NCBI GenBank assembly: GCA_013816895.1 | Contig: JACDDR010000038.1 | Coordinates: 1-33,969 of the forward strand | DNA length: 33,969 nucleotides | Reading direction: 5' to 3' | Source of the DNA: Bacteroidota bacterium | GTDB lineage: Bacteria > Bacteroidota > Bacteroidia > B-17B0 > Aurantibacillaceae | Shown: piece by piece, positions 1 through 8,670 of the stretch | Position numbering within the stretch: position 1 is the first letter of the stretch | Layout: the number at the start of each line of letters is the position of its first letter | Made by a program: the position numbers and the translations under genes | The notes under the pieces: generated by a model | What the model saw: the letters and a program-made list of their open reading frames with translations, nothing else | The model's database searches: none | What the model was told of the DNA's origin: nothing

Positions 1-1
1 T

Positions 2-46
2 GCCAGTGATGGAGAGCTTATCAGTGAGTTGCCTGTTTTAAGTTAA
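2..46 (+). CDS. 3' end of an upstream gene (partial, unidentified)
   Basis: The second frame is open from the left edge to a TAA at 44-46 and gives a 14-residue tail ending in LPVLS. Another frame is open to a stop at 39-41, so the frame is not certain. The tail lies 19 bases before the sugar kinase start on the same strand, which would fit an operon. The product cannot be identified from so little sequence. Confidence 0.25.
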   Translation, partial: ASDGELISELPVLS

Positions 47-65
47 CTACAAATATTTTAAATTA

Positions 66-908
66 ATGATACTGATAGCAGATAGTGGTTCTACAAAAAC
101 GGACTGGGTGCTGATTGATGAGACAAACCAATCCCGGTATAAAACAATTGGTTATAATCCTTACTTTACAAATTCTGAAAATATATACCATTCCTTATCA
201 GAAAAACTTGTTCCGGAATTTGAGCCCGCTGTAATAAAGAAAGTTTTTTTTTACGGCGCTGGCTGCTCCACGAACGGGAACGCAGCAATTGTATCCAACG
301 CACTCACAAGATGTTTTATTAATTCTGAAATATCTGTGGGACACGATATGCTTGCAGCGGCAAGGGCTTTATTAGGCAACCAAAAAGGATTCGCGGCCAT
401 TATTGGCACCGGATCAAATACCTGTTTGTATGACGGCTGTGAAATTGAAAAAAATATCGATTCACTGGGGTATCTGATGGGGGACGAAGGAAGCGGAAGT
501 TATATTGGAAAAAAAATCGTGCGGGATTTTATGCGCAGATATCTTCCTGTCGATCTTCAGAAAGATTTTGAAGAAACATACCACATTTCAAATTCAGATA
601 TTTTCGATTGCATTTATAATAAGCCTTTGCCCAATCGTTTTCTTGCCGGTTTTTGCATGTTTGCCGATAAACATAAGGAGCATTCATATATTGTGGAAAC
701 TGTAAGGGAATCATTCAACGATTTTTTTCGGAATTTGGTGTCCCGTTACCCTGAATATCAATCGCACGCGTTTAATTGTGTGGGTTCAGCGGGTTATATT
801 TTCCGGGAAATTTTAGGTCAAACTGCAAAAGAATATGGCATGAGGTCCGGAAAAATTATTCATTCGCCAATCGACGATCTTGTTGAGTATCATCTTACTC
901 ATAAATAA
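66..908 (+). CDS. BadF/BadG-type ATPase, N-acetylglucosamine kinase-like
   Basis: This 280-residue protein belongs to the BadF/BadG/BcrA/BcrD family of the actin-like ATPase fold, whose short single-domain members are mostly amino-sugar kinases. The N-terminus carries the first phosphate loop (ADSGSTKTDW, residues 5-14). A second phosphate loop, IIGTGSNT, lies near residue 117, followed by GDEGSGSYIGKK near residue 139, which is typical of this family. A C-terminal adenosine-type segment, CVGSAGYIF, is near residue 240. There is no signal peptide, so it is cytosolic. It is expected to phosphorylate an N-acetylated hexosamine using ATP. The exact sugar cannot be read from sequence. It converges on the small gene at 983-1267. 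Confidence 0.8.
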   Translation: MILIADSGSTKTDWVLIDETNQSRYKTIGYNPYFTNSENIYHSLSEKLVPEFEPAVIKKVFFYGAGCSTNGNAAIVSNALTRCFINSEISVGHDMLAAARALLGNQKGFAAIIGTGSNTCLYDGCEIEKNIDSLGYLMGDEGSGSYIGKKIVRDFMRRYLPVDLQKDFEETYHISNSDIFDCIYNKPLPNRFLAGFCMFADKHKEHSYIVETVRESFNDFFRNLVSRYPEYQSHAFNCVGSAGYIFREILGQTAKEYGMRSGKIIHSPIDDLVEYHLTHK

Positions 909-929
909 TATTTCAAAACATAAAGTAAT

Positions 930-963
930 AAAAAAAGAGAGGGTCGGTCTTTCCCTTTTTTTT
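930..963. terminator. Candidate bidirectional terminator between convergent genes
   Basis: An A-run, an imperfect GAGAGGG/CTTTCCC hairpin (with G-T pairs and one mismatch) around a TCGGT loop, and a T-run lie between two converging genes. The A and T runs would extend the stem and could serve both strands. Confidence 0.45.
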
Positions 964-982
964 ATGATATCTTTTAATTTAA

Positions 983-1267
983 CTATCGGCTGGTTAATTG
1001 TTCTTCTTTCGGCGAAAGAAATTTTTCAAGTTGTTTTTCAAGCCTTACGCTGTCAATAACGCCTTTTTTGTATTCGGTGCATAATTTTTTGAGGTAATCT
1101 TTATCGGCTGTTGTTACCATTTTGGGTTTGGGACCGGAATAAAAGATAGACTTATATTCGCCGAAATCTGAAGGCTGAATTTTTTCAATTTTTAGAACAA
1201 GCCAGGTGGCGAATAGTAAATTGAAAATAAAAAATAGAGGCTTAAGAATAAATTTATATTTTTTCAT
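983..1267 (-). CDS. Small single-span membrane protein linked to the GT2 synthase
   Basis: A 94-residue protein of unrecognised family. Residues about 8-26 form one hydrophobic span after a basic start (MKKYK), so the tail probably faces the periplasm. The remainder is charged and probably helical (lysine and glutamate rich from about residue 55), with no motif I know. Its start overlaps the last 14 bases of the glycosyltransferase gene, so the two are probably translated together. An accessory subunit of the synthase complex is a fair inference from context, but sequence alone does not show it. Confidence 0.6.
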   Translation of the reverse strand: MKKYKFILKPLFFIFNLLFATWLVLKIEKIQPSDFGEYKSIFYSGPKPKMVTTADKDYLKKLCTEYKKGVIDSVRLEKQLEKFLSPKEEQLTSR

Positions 1268-3179
1268 TGCTAATGGGTTGTAATTGGGTTAATTCGTTGA
1301 GTTGTGTTAATCCTTCTGAAGCTTCTGCGATCACTTCCGTTTTTTCCTCTTCTTCCTCCTGTGACTTCCAATTAGCAGCCCGGATCATTATACTTAATGA
1401 AATGATATTAAAAATACACCAGAAGGAATTAGCAGCAAATCCTGAAGGAGTAGGATGTTTCCCCAGGTACACAAGTATCGCATTAAACGCGATCCCGGTT
1501 ATTGTAAGCGCAATAATAATCATATGAGGTAAAATATGAGGTGTGTTTTTTGCAAGACTTTTACCTTTCGGTGTCACGTTGAATTTTACTTTTTTGCCCC
1601 GTACCACAGATATGATGGAAAGGATCATGAACCAGAAACTGGAAATATAATATTGATCGCCGCGTTTAGTGGAAATGCCCCAACTTCCAAGCAGCATCGT
1701 GAGTGTATTGATGATCTGGAAAGGTAAAAAATATTTGAAAAACTCAAAACTGTAAGCCTTAACAGGTAATTCAAGTGTAAAAAAGAAAACAACCGGACTC
1801 AGCAGAAATATCAGAATCCATAACGGAGCAAAGTAAGACCATATCGTGCTAAAATAACAGATTCGTTGGCCTAATGATAAGCCCTTAATCAGAACAGGAT
1901 TATCTTTAAAAGCGATGTCAAGAGAGCCTTCTGCATAACGCTGATGTTGTTTAATCCAGCTGTCAAGGTCCTGCGTGGAAAGCATTTTACACTCTACGCC
2001 CGCATGTTGAACGCTTTCCCAGCGATTAAGTTTATCAGCATGGAGCATAATGGAAGTATATATGTCTTCCGAGGCATGGAATTTGAAGGGAATGATTTCT
2101 TCTTTTTTAAATAGCGCAGTGGTCTCTTCCTGAATCTCCTTCCGGTTTTTGTGCTGGCTTACCAGGTCTGAGCGAAGATGATTAATTTTCTCGGCGAAAT
2201 CTTTAACGGCCAGGCTCATGATTGCTTCGCGCCTGTGAACAGAACCAGCGCCGCAACAGAAGGCGGCGTTATAAAAATTACGTTTCCGTAAAATTACATC
2301 GTAAAAAAGACGCGGATCATTTCCGAAAATGTCTTCGTTTACTTCAATTTTCCCAAAAAGAAAATTATTCACTGAAGCTATGTGCTTTGTGAAAAAATTT
2401 TTCGGGTCGTTTAGTTTTAGTTTTTTGTTTACAACAAACGCCAGGCTCTCAGCTTCGGTTGTATCGTAAAACCATTGCGGTGTTTGCACCCATGCCATTT
2501 TTTTGTTCCTGAAATAGCCTGTAGTGTTTACAAGAAAATCCGGGAAAGGCCGCGTATCGGCATCTAGGATGGCGAATATATCACCGTTGGTATGTTCCAG
2601 CGCGTTTTTAAGATTGCCTGCCTTATATCCATGATTGTGTTCACGAATCAAATAGCCTACACCTTCTTCCAGCGCAACAATTTTCATATTCTCTTTCGCC
2701 GGATCGCGCCCATCTCTCCGCCCGTCATCCAATACATAAATTTTAATCTGTACATCGTTATGCGGATACTTTAATTTTTTAGCATCGATAATACTGTACC
2801 GGACCAATTCTACATCCTCGTTATAGGTAGCAATAAATACATCTAAACGTAGTGGGCGGTCGGGTCTTCCCTGTAGATCCTCAATGTCTGAGAGATAATG
2901 AACCGGGGCTTTTTTTTCAGGATCTTTATAAGCCCAGAAATTAATAATTATCATTACCGTACTTATGAAGCTAAGTGTTTCGGCTATCACAAGTAAAATG
3001 GAAAATACCATGGCGTTGGGGTTCAGTGAATGCTTCCAGCGCCACGAAAGATAAGCGATACCCAGGGCAACCGTTAGTATTCCGAAAAATTGAAATAACA
3101 GTGTGCGGTATTTATTCTCAGCGATGGCGGGATAGGGCTTTCTGTCAGCGTATTTGTTGAAATAGAAAGTTTTTTTCAA
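1254..3179 (-). CDS. Cellulose-synthase-like GT2 processive glycosyltransferase
   Basis: A 641-residue inner-membrane glycosyltransferase of family GT2. Two membrane spans (about 27-45 and 57-83) precede the cytosolic catalytic domain, and several spans follow from about residue 440. The catalytic series is present: DD at 151-152, KAGNLKNAL at 186-194, DAD at 206-208, TPQ at 233-235 and ED at 371-372. The product-site motif usually written QxxRW reads QHQRY (411-415), with Tyr in place of Trp. No PilZ domain is visible, so c-di-GMP control through a fused domain is unlikely. The domain is long between TPQ and ED (about 135 residues), with a charged insert near 330-365. It presumably extrudes a beta-linked polysaccharide; the sugar is unknown. 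It lies 10 bases after the STAS gene and overlaps the small membrane gene. Confidence 0.88.
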   Translation of the reverse strand: MKKTFYFNKYADRKPYPAIAENKYRTLLFQFFGILTVALGIAYLSWRWKHSLNPNAMVFSILLVIAETLSFISTVMIIINFWAYKDPEKKAPVHYLSDIEDLQGRPDRPLRLDVFIATYNEDVELVRYSIIDAKKLKYPHNDVQIKIYVLDDGRRDGRDPAKENMKIVALEEGVGYLIREHNHGYKAGNLKNALEHTNGDIFAILDADTRPFPDFLVNTTGYFRNKKMAWVQTPQWFYDTTEAESLAFVVNKKLKLNDPKNFFTKHIASVNNFLFGKIEVNEDIFGNDPRLFYDVILRKRNFYNAAFCCGAGSVHRREAIMSLAVKDFAEKINHLRSDLVSQHKNRKEIQEETTALFKKEEIIPFKFHASEDIYTSIMLHADKLNRWESVQHAGVECKMLSTQDLDSWIKQHQRYAEGSLDIAFKDNPVLIKGLSLGQRICYFSTIWSYFAPLWILIFLLSPVVFFFTLELPVKAYSFEFFKYFLPFQIINTLTMLLGSWGISTKRGDQYYISSFWFMILSIISVVRGKKVKFNVTPKGKSLAKNTPHILPHMIIIALTITGIAFNAILVYLGKHPTPSGFAANSFWCIFNIISLSIMIRAANWKSQEEEEEKTEVIAEASEGLTQLNELTQLQPISNEKI

Positions 3180-3189
3180 GACAAAAATT

Positions 3190-3582
3190 TTAGCAGTTAA
3201 TAATATTTTCTAAACCCATTTCTTTTATTTTCTGTTTGATTTTTTCATCTACGTTTACAAACTGCACTGCCACATCCATTTCAAGCAAAGACTTTAAGAG
3301 ATCGATCAGGATTGCCATGCCGGTGTTATTAATATAATGCACGTTATTTAAATCATAATACATAATCCCCTGACAATATACTCCTGGGAGCTGATCCTCG
3401 GTATGTGTCCCGTCTGCCTTTGATCCTGGTCCGTCATTAATGATCAGGCCGTCTGGCGTTAAACGGATACTCATTACATTATCACTAATTTTTTTTTCGG
3501 CATCTATTTGTAATTTCGCGGCATTAATTATTTCAGCTTTAGAACTTGTGCTCGGTTCATGGCTGTTCGATAAATTTTCCAT
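3190..3582 (-). CDS. STAS-domain protein with altered phosphorylation motif
   Basis: A 130-residue cytosolic protein. The C-terminal half fits a STAS (anti-anti-sigma-like) domain: YYDLNNVHYINNTGMAILID followed by a helix and a strand (VQFVNVDEKIKQKIKEMG). In SpoIIAA-type proteins the loop reads DSSG and a serine is phosphorylated by a partner kinase. Here it reads NNTG, so the Asp and the usual serine are both changed. The N-terminal 30 residues are polar and probably disordered. It is the first gene of an operon with the GT2 synthase. In family terms STAS proteins work by binding partners, so it may gate the synthase or act as a small regulator. The partner is not identified. Confidence 0.75.
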   Translation of the reverse strand: MENLSNSHEPSTSSKAEIINAAKLQIDAEKKISDNVMSIRLTPDGLIINDGPGSKADGTHTEDQLPGVYCQGIMYYDLNNVHYINNTGMAILIDLLKSLLEMDVAVQFVNVDEKIKQKIKEMGLENIINC

Positions 3583-3601
3583 AGTAATAAGTTTCTACAA
3601 G

Positions 3602-3645
3602 CAAAGTTATTCCGTGTGGTCTGCAAATTTTGTAAAATTCGGTAA
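3602..3645 (-). promoter_or_regulatory. Shared bipartite promoter, STAS-GT2 operon
   Basis: On the minus strand TTACCGAAT (3637-3645) is followed by 27 bases and TAACTTTG (3602-3609), a match to the Bacteroidota -7 box TAnnTTTG, 19 bases before the start codon. The same 44-bp arrangement recurs at four other promoters in this window. It is closest to 20197-20240, with which it also shares TTGCAG inside the spacer and GGCTATRC further upstream, at identical positions. Confidence 0.7.
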
Positions 3646-3760
3646 TCCGGCCTTTCGCATAGCCCAATTGGATTTTAAATACTTCATGTTTTGATACCGG
3701 AAATTGTAGCGGTATACGCTAGCTTAAATTTAATGAGGTTAAACTTCTTAAAATAGGCGA

Positions 3761-3804
3761 TCAACGAATAAACTGTACATCCCACCAATGCAGGCATAAT
3801 TTTG
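3761..3804 (+). promoter_or_regulatory. Shared bipartite promoter, first T9SS repeat protein
   Basis: TCAACGAAT (3761-3769), 27 bases, then TAATTTTG (3797-3804), ending 35 bases before the start codon at 3840. The first box and the spacing match 8575-8618 exactly and match the minus-strand sites in the CGAAT core. Confidence 0.65.
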
Positions 3805-3839
3805 GTAGGAAATAAATTAACAATTTAAAAAAACAAAGT

Positions 3840-5495
3840 ATGAAAAAATTATACCTTTTTACATTACTGAATCTTTTTGTGGCTTCTTCGCAAGCACAAT
3901 ATTTTCAATGGGCCAAGGCTGAAGGCCTTTGGGCTTACGACTATGGATACGGAACTGGTCTTGATAACGCGGGCAATTTGTACGTAGCTGGTAAATACGA
4001 ATTAAATGCCATTTTTAGCGGAAGCACGGTAACTAATCACGGTACCAACCATGATATCTACCTGGCGAAATACACGCCTTCAGGAAGCCTGATGTGGGTT
4101 CAAACTGGCGGAGGCACGTTGGGAGATTATGCACATGCGATGTACTGCGATGGGTCATCCGCAGTTTATACCGCTGGCGAAATTGAAGGTCTGAACGCCC
4201 AGATCACTTTTCCAGGATCTGCTATTACTTTAACCTGTGTGGGCGATAATGATCTGTATCTTTCAAAATACGATCTCAACGGAACCTTATTGTGGGCCAA
4301 AAGTGAGGGCTGGTATGGAAGTGAAAAAGCATTGGGAATTACTGCTGACAATACCGGAAACGTGTATGTGTGCGGTTATTTTACCGACACCACTAAATTC
4401 AATGGCGTTCAGGTTAATGGAAAAGGTAACCACGACATATTTATTGCCAAGTACAATTCAAGCGGTGTGTTTCAATGGGTAAAAACTGCAGGGAGTGTTG
4501 GTCGCGATGAAGCGAAAGGTGTGAAGTGTGATGCATCAGGAAATGTATATATATGTGGAATGTATTCCAACAGCGCTTATTTTAACGCCCAAACAACCTT
4601 AACCTGCACTGCGGGGTATTTTGATGCTTTTGTCGCAAAATATGATCCAAGCGGGAATATGTTATGGATAAAAAGAGGCAGCAGTGATTATGACGACGTG
4701 GCCTGGAGTATTACCATGGATTCGCAAGGTAAAATTTACACAGCGGGAGAATTTGTAGGCTATGGAATTTTTGGCAATCAAAACGTGACCACTGCCGGAG
4801 CTACCGATGCTTTTGTTGCTTGCTACGATGCTTCAGGAAACGAGCAGTGGGTGAAACGAGCAGGTGGGTCACAAATTGACCGCGTAAGAGGAATAGGCAC
4901 TGATGGAACGAATCTTTTCATTACAGGTCAGTTCGGATCAACCGCAAGTTTTGGTTCACAGTCAGTCACTTCAGCCGACAGTTCAGATATTTTTGTCTCC
5001 GCGATGGATAATACGGGTTCATTTTTATGGACCGCTACAGTGGGCGGACCTGCCGATTCGCTGGAGACGTTAGGTTACGAATCGGGTAATTCTGTAATTG
5101 GTGATGCTTCCGGAAATGTTTATGCAACCGGTAGTTTATTGAACGGAGGAGTGTTTAGTGGATTTAATGTGCCTCATTATACCCGCACTGATGCTTTCGT
5201 AACAAAATTAAATTCTACTCCACAAGGTATTCGTGAAAATTATCTGAAGGAAAACATAGCGATTTATCCTAACCCGTCAAATGGCATTTTTAACCTTGAT
5301 GTATCACGCTATCCTAATGAAACATTAGAGGTGACTACTTATAACAGTATGGGACAAAAGGTGGCTAGTGTAATTCACAAGCCTTCTTCATCTATAAATG
5401 TGGATCTTGTTTCACAACCCAATGGCATATATTTTGTTGAGATCAAAACAACAAGCCGGGTGGTGGACAAACAAAAAATAATTGTTCAGCATTAA
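3840..5495 (+). CDS. Secreted SBBP-type beta-propeller repeat protein with T9SS sorting domain
   Basis: A 551-residue exported protein. Residues 1-19 form a signal peptide (MKKLYLFTLLNLFVASSQAQ). Next comes a run of roughly 50-60-residue repeats of the SBBP/beta-propeller type, each with a pattern like GNVYVCGYF, then HDIFIAKYN, then W(V/I)K. At least six copies are visible up to about residue 460. The C-terminal 80 residues begin IAIYPNPSNGIFNLDV and end KQKIIVQH, the type A sorting domain of the Bacteroidota type IX secretion system, so the protein should be secreted or anchored on the surface. A propeller surface suggests binding, but no catalytic residue is evident. It has its own promoter and a strong terminator. 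Confidence 0.85.
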   Translation: MKKLYLFTLLNLFVASSQAQYFQWAKAEGLWAYDYGYGTGLDNAGNLYVAGKYELNAIFSGSTVTNHGTNHDIYLAKYTPSGSLMWVQTGGGTLGDYAHAMYCDGSSAVYTAGEIEGLNAQITFPGSAITLTCVGDNDLYLSKYDLNGTLLWAKSEGWYGSEKALGITADNTGNVYVCGYFTDTTKFNGVQVNGKGNHDIFIAKYNSSGVFQWVKTAGSVGRDEAKGVKCDASGNVYICGMYSNSAYFNAQTTLTCTAGYFDAFVAKYDPSGNMLWIKRGSSDYDDVAWSITMDSQGKIYTAGEFVGYGIFGNQNVTTAGATDAFVACYDASGNEQWVKRAGGSQIDRVRGIGTDGTNLFITGQFGSTASFGSQSVTSADSSDIFVSAMDNTGSFLWTATVGGPADSLETLGYESGNSVIGDASGNVYATGSLLNGGVFSGFNVPHYTRTDAFVTKLNSTPQGIRENYLKENIAIYPNPSNGIFNLDVSRYPNETLEVTTYNSMGQKVASVIHKPSSSINVDLVSQPNGIYFVEIKTTSRVVDKQKIIVQH

Positions 5496-5499
5496 ATTC

Positions 5500-5535
5500 A
5501 ATCCCGGCCTGAAAAACCGGGATTTTCTTATTTTA
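5500..5535 (+). terminator. Strong rho-independent terminator
   Basis: A perfect 8-bp stem AATCCCGG/CCGGGATT (5500-5507 and 5517-5524) around a nine-base loop, followed by a T-rich tract. It begins four bases after the stop codon of the first T9SS protein. Confidence 0.85.
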
Positions 5536-5555
5536 TATTTCGAAAAACACAAACC

Positions 5556-6977
5556 ATGAAAAACGCTAACTCTACTTTATTTAAACTTCTGATTCTTATT
5601 TCTATTTTTTCTTTTTCAGTAAATTATTACGGTCAGGTTTTCTTTCAAAAAACATATCCAACCACCTTCGATAAAACATCCAGGGATATATTGCCCACAG
5701 CAGATGGTGGTTATATCCTTGCCGGTTCAACTAACAATACCACAATAAACGACTGCGATCTGAATGTAGTAAAGACAGATAACGCCGGAAATTTATTGTG
5801 GGAAAAACAATTCGGTGGCAGTTTGCCTGACTATGCATATAGCATGGTTGAAACATCTGACGGCAATTATTTCATCACCGGCTATACGCAAAGTTTTGGA
5901 GGTGGAGACCTGGATGTTTATCTGATTAAGATTGATCCATCCGGAAATCTTTTATGGCAAAAGGATATCGGAAGTTTCACGAACGAAGAAGGCCGCGAAA
6001 TTATTAAAACTTCGGATGGCAATTATGTTATCTGCGGCTCAAGTAATCTTGGTCCGAACTCACAGGCTATGTTAATGAAAATTGATCTGGCAGGTAATGT
6101 ATTATGGACTAAGAAGTACGGCGGAGCTAACCAGGAATTCGGAAATTCTGCGAAAGAGTGTTCTGATGGTGGATTTATTTTAACGGGGCAGACTTTTAGT
6201 TCCGGACAGAATGGTGATACTTATCTGGTACGAACCGATGTGAACGGCGACACATTATGGACAAAGACTTATGGAACAGCCTTGGCCGACGAAGGCGTAT
6301 GTGTTGTAAATAACAGCGATGGCAGTTATACGTTTGTTGTTCGCGACAGTACAGCTTCCAGAGATGTAGACGTTAGGGTTATTAAAACGGATGCCAGTGG
6401 AAATTTACTCTGGAATAAAGTATATAGCGGTACTCTTAAAGATACTCCAAAATCAATTTGCAGCACTGCAGACGGAGGCTATATGATTGGCGCTATCAGC
6501 AGAAGTTTTGGCTGGATAAATCCTGACATGTGGTTATTGAAATTAGACGGTGGAGGGGATACGTTGTGGACACGTCATTTCGGTGGTTCCGACCACGAGC
6601 ATTGCCATAAAGCAAAAGAATGGGATGGCGGTTACATTGCGGTTGGACATGCGAGAAGTTATGGTCCGGGCCAAAAAGTAATGTTCGTAAAAATGAACAA
6701 CTCGGGCGGCATCGTAGCGTCCGTAAATAATAATGTAGCTTTTGAAAATGATTTGAAAGTTTATCCCAACCCTGCAGCAGATGGTCTGATAAACGTAACC
6801 TCTGAAAGTGGAATTCCTTTAAAAATAAAATTAATTAACTTGCTGGGTCAGGTAGTATATGCAGGTGCGCCGGAGGATAAAACAATTGATTTAGGAGTGA
6901 GGCAGCAAGGCGTTTATCTTCTCACGATCGAATCCCAAAAAGGCATTTCAACTAGAAAAGTCGTCATAGGCAAATAA
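5556..6977 (+). CDS. Secreted repeat protein with T9SS sorting domain
   Basis: A 473-residue exported protein with a signal peptide (residues 1-26, ending near YYGQ) and about seven repeats of roughly 50 residues. These share the pattern TSDGNYFITGYT, then DVYLIKIDPSGNLLWQK, with a leading FGG. They are similar in style to the propeller repeats of the preceding gene but a different subgroup (SDGG/ADGGY). The C-terminus has a T9SS type A domain starting LKVYPNPAADG and ending STRKVVIGK. It should be delivered to the outer surface or medium. It follows a terminator, so it is likely transcribed separately; TATATTTC at 5534-5541 is a poor -7 candidate. A binding or structural role is the most that can be said. 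Confidence 0.82.
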   Translation: MKNANSTLFKLLILISIFSFSVNYYGQVFFQKTYPTTFDKTSRDILPTADGGYILAGSTNNTTINDCDLNVVKTDNAGNLLWEKQFGGSLPDYAYSMVETSDGNYFITGYTQSFGGGDLDVYLIKIDPSGNLLWQKDIGSFTNEEGREIIKTSDGNYVICGSSNLGPNSQAMLMKIDLAGNVLWTKKYGGANQEFGNSAKECSDGGFILTGQTFSSGQNGDTYLVRTDVNGDTLWTKTYGTALADEGVCVVNNSDGSYTFVVRDSTASRDVDVRVIKTDASGNLLWNKVYSGTLKDTPKSICSTADGGYMIGAISRSFGWINPDMWLLKLDGGGDTLWTRHFGGSDHEHCHKAKEWDGGYIAVGHARSYGPGQKVMFVKMNNSGGIVASVNNNVAFENDLKVYPNPAADGLINVTSESGIPLKIKLINLLGQVVYAGAPEDKTIDLGVRQQGVYLLTIESQKGISTRKVVIGK

Positions 6978-7063
6978 TATAACCCATTTAATGCAATGAA
7001 ATTAATGACGGCAGATAAATTTATTTATTTGTCGTTTTTTTTAACTAAGAAATAATAAGAAGG

Positions 7064-7531
7064 ATGTTAGCTACAGATAAAAAACCGGTGGAAATACTAA
7101 ATCAGCTCATTAGTGCTAACAGCGAGCGGTTGGAAGGATACGGGTCAGCGGCGGATGAAACGGAAGTGGAAATACTGAAAGTGTTGTTTACAAGATTGAC
7201 CGAGACCAGTATGGTGTGCAGAAAAGAACTGTCGGACGAGGTTTATAAACTCGGCGGCCAGCCCTTTGAGAGTGTTAAAAATCCTTGTGTAGTTAATGCT
7301 GCCTGGTTAGATCTTAAACTGGCCCTGGAGTGCAATGATCACCTTACCCTGCTCAAATCGTGCGAACAGGAAGAAGCTGCGGTAATTGAACTATACAAGA
7401 ACACGCTTACTCTTGAAGAAGAGAATTTAACCCTCATGCATCGTAAATTATTCCTCAGGCATAACGATTTGCTTAATGCCGACCACAGTAAGGTAAAAAA
7501 TTTATTGACTGTTTTGTTAAAGGCAAATTAA
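7064..7531 (+). CDS. DUF2383 / PA2169-family four-helix bundle protein
   Basis: A 155-residue cytosolic, nearly all-helical protein. The pattern fits the DUF2383 (PA2169-type) family, ferritin-like four-helix bundles of unknown biochemical function often found in stress or envelope gene sets. Helix 1 reads ILNQLISANSERLEGYGSAA. Later come KELSDEVYKLGGQP, and then CEQEEAAVIELYKNTL. No signal peptide or membrane span is visible. A stress-related role is common for the family but is not demonstrated by this sequence. The upstream gap (6978-7063) holds a poly-T stretch but no clear promoter. Confidence 0.72.
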   Translation: MLATDKKPVEILNQLISANSERLEGYGSAADETEVEILKVLFTRLTETSMVCRKELSDEVYKLGGQPFESVKNPCVVNAAWLDLKLALECNDHLTLLKSCEQEEAAVIELYKNTLTLEEENLTLMHRKLFLRHNDLLNADHSKVKNLLTVLLKAN

Positions 7532-7657
7532 TAAGAATAATTTCTTCTGCCTTTGGCGATGAAAAAATATGTATTAACGATTTGAGATATAAAAAGCGAA
7601 ATTAAATCGAATTTGGCATAAATATTTTAACCGTTATTGTAAATAAAAATTAAAATC

Positions 7658-8476
7658 ATGAAAAAAAATATCACAACAATAATGGTCGCGTTATCCGCAC
7701 TGTTATTCACAACTGCAAACGCGCAAACTGACACGGTCAGGGTTAAAGAAACAACACGGGAAACTACTTATACCCGTGATTCAGTTAAAACCAATACTCC
7801 GCCGCCGCCGGCTACTGTGGCGGCAGTACCTCCCGCAGAAAATATGGAAGAGCCAAAAAAAGATATTCCGGATTTACGACGCGGAGAATTCGGTATTCGT
7901 TATATGCCTACATTTTCATCACTTGCATTAAGGACATATAATGGAGATGTAGTTGACGGCCAATTAACCATGAGCCAGGGTTATGGTGTGATGATGGCAT
8001 TTAATTTTGACCGGCACATTGGTGTTCAGGGAGAAATTAATTATTACCAGACTTCTCAGAAATACAAAGACAGAGGTTTAGAGCGTCAGGTGGACGTTAG
8101 TTATATTAATATACCTTTAATGCTTTCAGTAAACACGGATAAACGATTACCGGTGAATCTTAATTTTGTAGCTGGTCCGCAATTCGGAATTAACGTAGGA
8201 TCAAGTATTAAAACCATTGGTGGTGCTAACGCCGATACACTAAAAGCAACCGTGGCTGTTAAACAAGGAGATGTAGGTTTTGCATACGGTACTGGTTTGG
8301 AAATTGCTCTTAATAGGGCCCACACCTGCCGCATAGATCTTGGATTCCGAGGGTTTTACGGATTTGTGGATATGAGCGCAACCAATACTTCAAATAATCC
8401 GGATACTTATAATATTCTGGTGAAGGCATCCCGTAAAACGTATGCTGGTTATTTGGGATTAACGATCTGTTTTTAA
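7658..8476 (+). CDS. Outer-membrane beta-barrel protein (PorT/OMP_b-brl type)
   Basis: A 272-residue exported protein with a clear signal peptide (about residues 1-23, ending ANAQ). A proline-rich, probably flexible linker (about 45-60, including PPPPATVAAVPP) and an acidic DLRRGEFGIRY start lead into alternating hydrophobic and polar strands typical of an eight-stranded barrel. Visible strands include IGVQGEINYYQTS, VSYINIPLMLSV, LNFVAGPQFGINV and CRIDLGFRGFYGFV. The last strand ends in an aromatic residue (YLGLTICF), as expected for BAM recognition. Small barrels of this kind are common in Bacteroidota and mostly of unknown role. A terminator follows closely. Confidence 0.8.
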   Translation: MKKNITTIMVALSALLFTTANAQTDTVRVKETTRETTYTRDSVKTNTPPPPATVAAVPPAENMEEPKKDIPDLRRGEFGIRYMPTFSSLALRTYNGDVVDGQLTMSQGYGVMMAFNFDRHIGVQGEINYYQTSQKYKDRGLERQVDVSYINIPLMLSVNTDKRLPVNLNFVAGPQFGINVGSSIKTIGGANADTLKATVAVKQGDVGFAYGTGLEIALNRAHTCRIDLGFRGFYGFVDMSATNTSNNPDTYNILVKASRKTYAGYLGLTICF

Positions 8477-8499
8477 AAACTATATTTTTCTTATGCTAC

Positions 8500-8531
8500 A
8501 AAGCATCCCATCTCCGGGATGCTTTTTTTTT
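8500..8531 (+). terminator. Strong rho-independent terminator
   Basis: GCATCCC (8503-8509) pairs with GGGATGC (8516-8522), extended by A-T pairs, and is followed by a run of nine T. It lies 24 bases after the barrel gene stop. Confidence 0.88.
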
Positions 8532-8574
8532 GCCGCCACAAGCAATCATCTGTTAAGCCAGATAAACACCTGCT

Positions 8575-8618
8575 TCAACGAATGATAGCGGGTAAGGCGG
8601 CGGTTGGTTTTAATTTTG
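8575..8618 (+). promoter_or_regulatory. Shared bipartite promoter, GT2-glycosidase fusion operon
   Basis: TCAACGAAT (8575-8583), 27 bases, then TAATTTTG (8611-8618), ending 52 bases before the start codon at 8671. Both boxes and the spacing are identical to 3761-3804, although the bases between them differ. Confidence 0.65.
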
Positions 8619-8670
8619 TATTTACTTATAATAATCCGAACCAGTTTAAAAGGAACTCAATGAACACAAA

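Noticed and set aside
1254..3179. True cellulose synthase BcsA
   Set aside because: No PilZ domain, altered QxxRW, a long insert between TPQ and ED, and no bcsB, bcsC or bcsZ neighbours.
7010..7045. Possible terminator after the second T9SS protein
   Set aside because: There is a run of T, but the upstream arm pairs poorly and I could not find a convincing stem.
7574..7615. TTAACGATT and CGAATTTG upstream of the outer-membrane barrel as a sixth copy of the shared promoter
   Set aside because: The spacing is 25, not 27, the first box has a mismatch in the core, and the second lacks the TA of TAnnTTTG.
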